64,000 nt of DNA, taken from assembly GCA_030159075.1 (NCBI GenBank), contig BROG01000074.1, positions 62,001-126,000 on the forward strand. Direction: 5' to 3'. A program made the position numbers and the translations under genes. This stretch comes from Atrina japonica (taxonomy: Eukaryota; Mollusca; Bivalvia; Pterioida; Pinnidae). This document shows, piece by piece, positions 49,697-61,600 of this stretch (position 1 is the stretch's first letter; the number at the start of each line of letters is the position of its first letter). The notes under the pieces were generated by a model. The model searched no databases, was not told where the DNA came from, and worked only from the letters and a program-made list of their open reading frames with translations.

Positions 49697-52600
49697 TTAT
49701 TTACCTGTCATTATTTGTTGATATTCTTTTTGATGTTGCAGCATTTTATGGAAAACTTGGTACTTTCTAGTGTGATACCTGAAAATAAAAACACAGAATT
49801 GATAAACTGTTAAGTTGTGATGGCCGAAGCAAATCTGATAATTACCTTGACATCAGCATAGAGATACAGCTGGTGCTTGTTCACAATAAAATAGGAAGTG
49901 GAAGTTTAATTGTTGCCCGTGCAATTTATAAAGCTTAATTCTGTTTACATTGTAGAAAATAAGGAACTAACTCCATTATTTTACAGTTAGTGATCAAAAG
50001 GTAGAGTTGAATTTTGTTGTTAAAAGAATAAGGATCTCTCTCTCTCTCTCTCTCTCAATTTTCTCCTGTTTAATGTAGAGATCAAGACATATGAAATATT
50101 GGTCCCCTCAGAAGTACATCATGTCAATGGTCTTCATAACTTTCTCTTTCATCTAGTCGGATTTAAACCTCTTCCCCTCTCAGTCCCCTTGGAAGTACAT
50201 CATGTCAATGGTCTTCATAACTTTCTCTTTCATCTAGTCGGATTTAAACCTCTCCCCCTCTCAGTCCCCTTGGAAGTACATCATATTACTGGTCTTCATA
50301 ACTTTCTCTCTGATGTAGTCGGATTTAAATCTCTCCCCCTCTCAGTCCCCTCGGAAGTACATCATATTAATGGTCTTCATAACTTTCTCTTTCATCTAGT
50401 CGGATTTAAACCTCTCCCCCTCTCAGTCCCCTTGGAAGTACATCATATTACTGGTCTTCATAACTTTCTCTCTGATGTAGTCGGATTTAAATCTCTCCCC
50501 CTCTCAGTCCCCTCGGAAGTACATCATATTAATGGTCTTCATAACTTTCTCTCTGATGTAGTCAGATTTAAATCTCTCCCCCTCTCAGTCCCCTTGGAAG
50601 TACATCATGTCAAAAGTCTTCATTTCTTTCTCTCATGTAGTCAGATTTAACACTGTCTTCATTTGAAATATTTTTTAACTCATTGGTACAGCATATTTAC
50701 AGCTATTTTATTGTTTATTTAACACATAACAATCGACTTACTCTTTGTTAGCAAAATGAGGATGAAACACCTGTCCTTTCCCTCCCATCTTCAACATTGC
50801 ATCCTGTGAAGCATATCATAATGTAAAACATAATATCAGGACAATATGTCACCAATCTTTTTACCTATTACATAACATTATTATTTTCATCCAAATTGAA
50901 ATTTCTTAATACAATATTTCTTTAATTTCACACACAAACCATCAAGGCAATGGCATTTTTAAATAACTTACATATGTGAACTTATATCAGTATATGGTTT
51001 TGCAGACAATGAAAATATTTTTTTACTGGTTACCAACATTTTCCAACACACAAATTCTGATCAGAATGAGATGAGCTTATTGTTCAGGTGTGCTTTTCTT
51101 TATACACAAACTGATTCATATGCCTAAAAAAAGATTGTTGTGTACTGATAAATTCTTTTAGATGGTGATTTTAGCATCTTGACAATCCCTCAAAGAGGTG
51201 ATTTTAGTATGTATACCGGTAGTCACAGACTGAAAAATTCTAGTGTACTGATACACTATCTGGGTGATTCTGGTTAATTGAGAAGTTTTCAGACAAAAGT
51301 GATTTCACTGACACCATTAATCTCCTAATATATTGATTAATTCAGTGTGAATCCAGCAAATTAATGATTATATTTTAACAGACAGACATGTGACTCTGAG
51401 TGATTTTAATACCCTGATATTTCACAGACTGGGTGATTCTAGTACACTGATATTTCACAGACTGGGCAATTCTAATACACTGATATTTCACAGACTGGGC
51501 AATTCTAATACCATGATATTTCACAGACTGGTCAATTCTAATACACTGATATTTCACAGACTGGGCGATTCTAATAAACTGATATTTCACAGACTGGGTG
51601 ATTCTAATACACTGATATTTCAGACTGGGTGATTCTAATACACTGATATTTCACTGACTGGGTGATTCTAATAAACTGATATTTCACAGACTGGGTGATT
51701 CTAATACACTGATATTTCAGACTGGGCGATTCTAATACACTGATATTTTACAGACTGGGTGATTCTAATACACTGATATCTCACAGACTGGGTGATTCTA
51801 ATAAACTGATATTTCAGACTGGTTGATCCTAATACACTGATTTTTCACTGACTGGACGATTTTAGAACACTAATATTTCACAGACTGGGTGATTCTAATA
51901 CACTGATATTTCACAGACTGGGCGATTCTAATACACTGATATTTCACTGACTGGGTGATTCTAATAAACTGATATTTCACAGACTGGGTAATTTCAGTAC
52001 ACTAATACACTGATATTTTACAGACTGGGTGATTCTAATACACTGATATCTCACAGACTGGGTGATTCTAATACACTGATATTTCACTGACTGGATGATT
52101 CTAATACACTGATATTTCACAGACTGGGTGATTTTAGAACACTAATATTTAACAGATTGGGTGATTCTAATACACTAATATTTCACAGACTGGGTGATTC
52201 TAATACACTGATATTTCAGACTGGGTGATTCCAATACACTGATATTTCACTGACTGGGTGATTCTAATAAAATGATATTTCACAGACTGGGTGATTCTAA
52301 TACACTAATATCTCACAGACTGGGTGACTCTAATACACTGATATTTCACTGACTGGATGATTCTAATACACTGATATTTCACAGACTGGGTGATTTTAGA
52401 ACACTAATATTTCACAGATTAGGTGATTCTAATACACTAATATTTCACAGACTGGGTGATTCTAATACACTGATATTTCAGACTGGGCGATTCTAATACA
52501 CCGATATTTCACTGACTGGGTGATTTCAGTACACTAATACACTGATATTTTACAGACTGGGTGATTCTAAAACACTGATATTTCACTGCCAAGGTGATTT

Positions 52601-55600
52601 TAATACACCAATATTTCAGAGACTGTGATTCTAATACACTGATATTTCACTGACTGGGTGATTCTAATACACTGACACTGATATTTCACAGACTTGGTGA
52701 TTCTAATACACTGATATTTCACAGACTGGATGATTCTAATACACTGAAATTTCACAGACTGGATGATTCTAATACACTGAAATTTCACAGGCTGTGTGAT
52801 TCTAATACACTGATATTTCACAGACTGGGTGATTCTAATACACTAATATTTCAGACTGGGCGATTCTAATACACTGATATTTCACTGACTGGGTGATTCT
52901 AATTAACTGATATTTCACAGACTGGGTAATAATTTCAGTACACTAATATTTCACAGATTGGGTGATTCTAATACACTGATATCTCACAGACTGGGTGACT
53001 CTAATACACTGATATTTCACTGACTGGATGATTCTAATACACTGATATTTCACAGACTGGGTGATTCTAATACACTGATATTTCAGACTGGGTGATTCTA
53101 ATACACTGATATTTCACTGACTGGGTGATTTCAGTACACTAATACACTGATATTTTACAGACTGGGTGATTCTAAAACACTGATATTTCACTGCCAAGGT
53201 GATTCTAATACACCAATATTTCAGAGACTGTGATTCTAATACACTGATATTTCACTGACTGGGTGATTCTAATACACTGATATTTCAGACTGGGTGATTC
53301 TAATACACCGATATTTCACTGACTGGGTGATTCTAATACACTGATATTTCACTGACTGGGTGATTCTAATACACTGATATTTCACAGACTGGATGATTCT
53401 AATACACTGAAATTTCACAGGCTGTGTGATTCTAATACACTGATATTTCACAGACTGGATGATTCTAATACACTGATATTTCAGACTGGTTGATCCTAAT
53501 ACACTGATTTTTCACTGACTGGATGATTTTACAACACTAATATTTAACAGATTGGGCGATTCTAATACACTAATATTTCACAGACTGGGTGATTCTAATA
53601 CACTAATATTTCAGACTGGGCGATTCTAATACACTGATATTTCACTGACTGGGTGATTCTAATACACTGATATTTCACTGACTGGGTGACTCTAATAAAC
53701 TGATATTTCACAGACTGGGTGATTCTAATACACTAATATCTCACAGACTGGGTGACTCTAATACACTGATATTTCACTGACTGGATGATTCTAATACACT
53801 GATATTTCACAGACTGGGTGATTTTAGAACACTAATATTTCACAGACTGGGTGATTCTAATACACTGATATTTCAGACTGGGTGATTCTAATACACTGAT
53901 ATTTCACTGACTGGGTGATTTCAGTACACTAATACACTGATATTTTACAGACTGGGTGATTCTAAAACACTGATATTTCACTGCCAAGGTGATTCTAATA
54001 CACCAATATTTCAGAGACTGTGATTCTAATACACTGATATTTCACTGACTGGGTGATTCTAATACACTGATATTTCAGACTGGGTGATTCTAATACACCG
54101 ATATTTCACTGAATGGGCAATTCTAATACCATGATATTTCACTGACTGGGTGATTCTTATACACTGATATTTCACAGACTGGATGATTCTAATACACTGA
54201 AATTTCACAGGCTGTGTGATTCTAATACACTGATATTTCACAGACTGGATGATTCTAATACACTGAAATTTCACAGGCTGTGTGATTCTAATACACTGAT
54301 ATTTCCAATACTGGGTGTTTCTAATACACTGAAATTTCACAGACAGTGGTTCTAATACACTGATATTTCACTGAGTGGGTGATTCTAATACACCAATATA
54401 TCTCAAATAGACTACACAACTCCAGTATATATGTATTGTATTTAAGTTTATATCACCAATAAGTACATGTAACCAAATGTTTAATTATTACTAAACGATC
54501 ACCAAAAACTGAAATTTGTCTCTAGAATTACAATAGTGAAACAACGGTTTTATTTCATGGAGTTTAATTTGTAAACATGATTGACACAATTTACTGGTAC
54601 CTGTATACTAGAAAAATCTTTTGAAGCACTTGCTCCTAAAATGGCAGCACCAATTAGAACCGATTCTTTCTCATCTGGCAAGATCAATGGAACACCTGTA
54701 ATCACATACATATGATACAATGGAGTTTACCAGAAAGCATATAAAGTAAAACATGTTTGTAACTAAGCTAAACAGACCTTTAAGAACACTTTGTACTAAG
54801 AGTAATTCATAGTGTTGATAGTATGAATTATGCTGTATGTGTGTAGAAAACTCATTTCATACAAGGAATCAAATAACACAGCTTCCTTGAACTTGGTATA
54901 TTATACAGTAAACCATTGATTAGTCAAAGTTCAAGGAATCACCTAGAAAATTTAGAAACATGGAAACTTCAACTGATGGATGGTAACCAAGAATCATACT
55001 TTTTTTAGTTTCAGAGATTCTATAAGGTGTATATGACTGCTTTAAAACCATATAAGACATATATGGTCATTATAACTAATAATAAGTGCTAGAATTAACA
55101 TAATGTTTTGAAATTAAAACATAGTGAGTATTTATGAGGAGGAGAAGAATTATCATGGAGCGATTTTGTACACATATAACTTTTGATTTCGAATTATTTG
55201 TAGGAACTTTCGTTGTTTTTATAGAAATGGGCCTAACATTGTATTCAAAACATTGACAAAACTGACTCATAAAATGTTTATAAGTAGCACTAACAAATTA
55301 TTCAGGACTTTCACAATAGCTTGAAACATTGAGAAATTCAAATAACTGAAGTTTGATTCATTGAAGTTTTTTTAAAATAATGTATTACTATGCAACTTAC
55401 TATAAAATATACCAATGTTATCCATGGGCATGGTATCATCGCTATAAGCATTTTCACAATGATCATGATTTACAGTACATGCTTTGCTTGAAGATTTAAC
55501 TCTCAAAGAAGACATTTTCTATAGCGGTAATCAAAATAAAAGAAAATAAAGTATAGATATGGAAGTGCTTACATGGGTGAAATTTAAAAGGTTATTAACT

Positions 55601-58600
55601 AACACAAGGACCAACAGATAAATGCAGGACTATGGAAAATCAAGGCGTGAGATCAGGTTCCATGAAACAGTGAACATCCCTTTCCAACCAGTCACATTGG
55701 CCATGATTCTGTGATCAAATATAGATCAAAACATATGGGAATGACCTATTTTTACAACTATATTGTCAAGCATATCATAATAGTAAAGTAAAAGTTTATC
55801 TTGAGTATTGAGTAAATCTGGTGATTTCAGGCCAAGGACTTCTAAAAAATAATACCTGGTTATCAAGCTTGTATACTAAAATGATTCACAAACAATTTTA
55901 CAACATATACTATTTTTTTTGCCAGCATAGATGTTGGTGTGATGGGTGGTTATCACAGCAGTAAATGTATGTACACAAATCCACATCATTGTTGGCAACT
56001 ACTACATCATTTCCTGCCAAATTCATGGTGCAATGGTGAGAATAGAATGAATCACGCTTGCCAGATATTCACTACATTTGTCATGATAAATGTTAGTAAA
56101 TAATTACAAGTTCAAATTCATGATGTGAAACCCATAATCATATACAAAATTAACTACAAAATCAGATTAACTGGTGGGTCATCGCGATACTAGTTTGATG
56201 ATAATAAAATTAGAGGTTAAAGGTACCAATAAATTCAATGAAAATTGAAAAATTACCCACAATGAAAAAGCATGATTAAGATAGCAGTTCATCAGTGAAA
56301 GTTAAAGAAAACATGTTACTGGAAGTGATATATATGCATTTGTTATGAAAATGGAACAAAAAGACAAATAAATAAGGGTCCCCTGTGGCTGAATGGTTAA
56401 AGCTTTGCACTTTGAACCATGAAGTCTCTGACTTCCTGACAGTGCAGGTTCAAGCCATGATGGAACCTAAGCTGATTTTGTGAGAAAGTTTGCCAGTTTA
56501 CTTGAGGAAGGTCAGCGGTCTTTTCCTGGGTACATTGTAACTAGGTTCTTTCCCCCAACATTAAAAACTAGCTGCCACCATATAACTGGAAAATTGTTAA
56601 GTGTGGCATAGAAATACTATATATCAAAATTAAAAAAATACAAATATACAAATATTTATCAAATATTTACCTGTTACATCAGCATGTGTTTTCACAAAAA
56701 CAGAATTTTTCCGAAGTCCTCCACATATGTAGACAGCACCAATCTGATGTCCGCAACGGATCATTTCATCCATTATATGTCTAGTTCCATACTGCAATAA
56801 ATTAGCAAATGAAGTTTTAGGTAGAAATTGCTTATGGAAACTGTTTAAAAGTAAAAAACCCCAAATTAAACAAAAACCCCCAAAGCAAAAACATAAAACA
56901 ACCCAAAAACAAAAACAAGGTATGTAAATTGACAAAAACAGACATCTAACTAAGGTGTACCTATAATATGGAACGCTTGTGTGAAGAACTGAAATGGATA
57001 TGGCTCAGACAAATAAAATCAACAAAGGGGAATAACTCTTAAAATTAGGGAAGTAGGAGTACAAATTTAGTATGTGACATCTACTGAAGATGCATATGTG
57101 GGGAGCCTAGGTGAAGAAATGATTGAGATATTATTTGGACAAAATAAGACCAACAATGGGGAATAACTCTTAAAATACGGCAACAGGAACCTAAGGAATA
57201 TGGGAAGCCTAGTTGAGGTAATGAATGGCTGGACAAAGCAAGAGGATGAATGGCACAAGGGACAAGCACAATGCAAAACTAGTGGGGGACTAAAATCATG
57301 AGGCCAAAAGGGGCCTTACTCATTACCCGACTCTTTGCTCTATATCTATAGAACTCTGGGGTCACATCTGCTATTAGATCTATTCTTATCTTGCAGATGA
57401 CTTTTTGCTCTATATCTGCAGAACTCAAGGGTCATCAATTTCACATTTTCTATAATTCTTATCTTGTAGATGCTATATACCAAATTTGAAGAGAATTAAC
57501 AAAGCAATACATTTGCGTAATAGGTGAAATTTGTACAAAAGTTTATGCTGAACATATAAAAGCAGATCAAATAGGTCACCTGAAGGACGCAGGTAACCTT
57601 AAAATTGGAAATTTAAAACAAACAATCTAAGAAGTTTTTTTGAGGTGAAAAATCAAAACGCACAAATCAAATCCAATAAGTTTGATTGTACTATACAGTT
57701 AGAACTCACAGCCAATGCCTGGATTGTTGCTAGGTAACGCAATGCAAGATCATTAGCATCTGTTGTTAATGTCAAACCAGAAATCTGAAAAAGTTATAAA
57801 TCAAAATGTTTATAGAAGTAAAAGGATTCCACGTTTCAGATTGAACTATAATATACTGTACCGGTATATCTGGATTTTTCGTTCCCGTTTAACTTTCACC
57901 GTTTTCACCCAGAAGTGAGAGGGCAAATATAACATGAAAGCGAAATTTTCAAGCCACATAACAGAAACAGTGACATACATACATCCATTAGACTATGGTG
58001 ATTTAAGGCAAATTTCAGACAGGATAACTATGTTTTCTTTCAAAATAACGAGGGGGCGAAAAAATTTCCAGGTATACGATATCAAATGTCAATGGTACTA
58101 CCATAACAAGTTTTGCAGTTGTCAGAGGAAGTAAAACCAAGGTTAAACCAGAAACACAAAATGTCTGGTGGAGAGGGTGGGAGCTAGGGTGGTATTTAGT
58201 TGTTATATAATACTTACAGTTATATTATGTTGTCAGTTGATTGCCTAAAGGTGTCTTCTACACGTGTTATCATTTTTTTATACCATTCCATTTAATGATT
58301 TTTAATATGACATTTTAAAAATATTTTGAAATTTGATTAAATAAGAAAAGAAACAAGCTCAGAAATGTGGATATCAAATAATACATAATAAATCAGATGC
58401 TACAATTAGGTAATATTCTCTTTTTTCAAAGTAACATTACGACTCCAACAAAACAACTCATACAATTATGAACTAACCCATGTCTCATCAGCATGAGTTT
58501 GATCCCAGCAGGAATCTAATTTAATTATGTGAGAAAGTTGGCAAATTTTCTTATGGAAGATTTTTTTTTCTGATTATATTGTAACCAGGATCCAGTACCA

Positions 58601-61600
58601 TAAAATTAAGAACTACTTAAATCTGAAAATTTTACACAATTTGGCTAATCCTGATAATCAGTTTGGCCATTAAGCATGCCAAGTTGAAAACATTCTCAGA
58701 CTTAAGTATGGTCCTAAGTTTTATGATGAAAGGACAAGGTTTTCTCCTCCAGCATAAAAATATGGTGTCACCAGATAATTGAAAAATTGGTACAATAAGG
58801 TTAGGGTCATTTTACAAACAAAACCAAAAACAAACAAAGATAAAAAAAATAAATAGATCATTTGCTTGTGAATGAAATATATCCTACTACAAAAATGGCA
58901 TAGCTTTTATTTCATCTGTCTTGAGGATAATTATATCTAAATTTTAACTAAAAAAGTGTGAACCTTATACCATTCCTTTCAAAGTTGAATCTGCTACTGG
59001 GGATCTGTTTCCATGGAAATCAGGCCAAACATGAATGTCTTTTGTTAAATAACTGACTGATGCCAATCCATTTGATTTGGCCAAATCCTCCAGGAGAATA
59101 TTAAGATAACTTTGAATGTGAACATTTCTGTAAAAGATAGAAGAGTTTTACTCTAATACGTATTTAGTTCTATTCTCGGGGCCTTCTTATACAATACAAT
59201 AGACTTATCAATTATCACATACAACCCACAGACTTATAAATGAACACACACAGTCCACAGGCTTATAAAACATCACATACAACCCACAGATTTATAAATG
59301 AACACACAAAGTCCACAGGCTTATAAAACATCACATACAATCCAGACTTATAAATGAACACACACAGTCCATAGACTTATAAAACATCACATACAAACCA
59401 GACTTATAAATGAACACACACTGTCCACAGGCTTATAAAACATTACATACAATCCACAGACTTATAAAACATCACATACAATCCAGACTTATAAATGAAC
59501 ACACACAGCCCATAGACTTATAAAACATCACATACAAACCAGACTTATAAATGAACACACACTGTCCACAGGCTTATAAAACATTACATACAATCCACAG
59601 ACTTATAAAACATCACATACAACCCACAGACTTATAAAACATCACATATAATCCACAGACTTATAAAACATCACAAACAACCCACATAGTTGTACATTAT
59701 CATATACCTGTACAAAATAGTCAAATACCACACTAAATGCAGCAAAAGAGACACAAACAGTTCAAAACCAAAGACATACACATACTTTTCTTTTGCTTTG
59801 CTCATCACTTCCTCACGAGCTGGATGACTCTCAATAACGCAATCAATCTGGAAGTCAAAGTTACAAAGTTAGGAACAAATATCATAGCTTAAATATATTT
59901 GTTCCATGGAGACTGTGCTTTTGTACTGAATTTACTCTTGTAAAGAAACTTATTGCAAATTTTAACATTCATCAACAGACAGCCGGAAAATAAATTAATT
60001 TTGGTATATCAATGATAAATAACATTATTACGTATATCAATGGTAAATAACAATATTAGGTATATCAATGATAAATAACATTATTACGTATATCAATGGT
60101 AAATAACAATATTAGGTATATCAATGATAAATAACATTATTACGTATATCAATGGTAAATAACAATATTAGGTATATCAATGATAAATAACATTATTACG
60201 TATATCAATGGTAAATAACAACATTAGGTATATCAATGATAAATACATTATTACGTATATCAATGGTAATAACATTAGGTATATCAATGATAAATAACAT
60301 TATTACGTATATCAATGGTAAATAACAACATTAGGTATATCAATGATAAATAACATTATTACGTATATCAATGGTAAATAACAATATTAGGTATATCAAT
60401 GATAAATAACATTATTACGTATATCAATGGTAAATAACAATATTAGGTATATCAATGATAAATAACATTATTATGTATATCAATGGTAAATAACAATATT
60501 AGGTATATCAATGATAAATAACATTATTACGTATATCAATGGTAAATAACAATATTAGGTATATCAATGATAAATAACATTATTACGTATATCAAAATAA
60601 CATTATGTACATTTATTCTCAACAAAACACTGTCAATGAAATTGTCTGAATAAGTAAAACCCATATTAGACAGAATGACTGAGTATTGCGTACCAGTGTT
60701 TCAATGGCTGAGGAGAAAAAAAAACAGTTTCTATTTACCCCTTCCCCACAAAATATTGATTCCTGCTAGTAAACTGACATCTGTAAAATAAGCTTAGGTT
60801 CCAAATCTTAAAACCTGTGATTACTGCAGTGATTTACATGCAGGTGTTCCAACCATTTAGCAATGAAGAATCTTTCCTAATGCATATTTTGATGACGTTA
60901 AGAGGTAGTTCATTACCAGATGTTAATTTCATACTTAAGCAATATTACATATGTATAACACTATTGTTAAAATTCGCAGCTCTTCAAAACCTAGCGAAAT
61001 GTAACATAGTCATCCTTTTATAGTGATTACAATTAGACAGCTTTGGCAACTCATTTAAGTTTGGTACTTGCCGTTGGCCTTGTATGATACCACTTTCTCT
61101 TTGGGTATTTTACATTTATCTTAAATTCAAACTCAAGTGATGAAGTCTTATTGATAGAAACTATCCTTTGGATGAGACAGTAAAAACTGACGTCTTGTGT
61201 CACAGTAGATGTTGGCATATTAAAGAACCCTCAATTCTCAAGCTTCAATCATAGGCCAAAATTTGAAGCCCTTCACTGGCATTTGGTGACATCATCATAT
61301 GAGTGAAAGATTCTTGAGTGGGACATTAAGCAACAAAGCAACAATACAACAACAACAACAACGACATAAACAATCTTGAGAATTTGTTTTGTCTTCTTTT
61401 GCAAAACTGTCCATGCAGTAAAAAGTATTATATGGTTACTTATATTGTTTTAAGTTGAAGTAGACCTTACGTTCAACTGTCAAGTACAGAAAAACTGCTA
61501 TAGCGACCACCTCTATATAAGGATTACCTGTTTATGAAGGCCAGTTTTGTCAAGTCTCTTGGCTGCATACTTCAACTAAATTGATCTTGTGTATAAGGGT

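Noticed and set aside
50099..50650. 183-codon plus-strand ORF with 27-residue repeats
   Set aside because: It is an 81-bp minisatellite inside a FGGY intron. The unit length keeps the frame open, and there is no recognisable domain or gene context.
51375..54340. Several 60-93 codon ORFs with [14 protein letters not shown] repeats
   Set aside because: They are products of the 33-bp tandem array (11 codons per unit) on either strand, not genes.
60003..60613. CRISPR-like regular repeats
   Set aside because: The units are contiguous tandem 28-mers with no spacers, in a eukaryotic intron.
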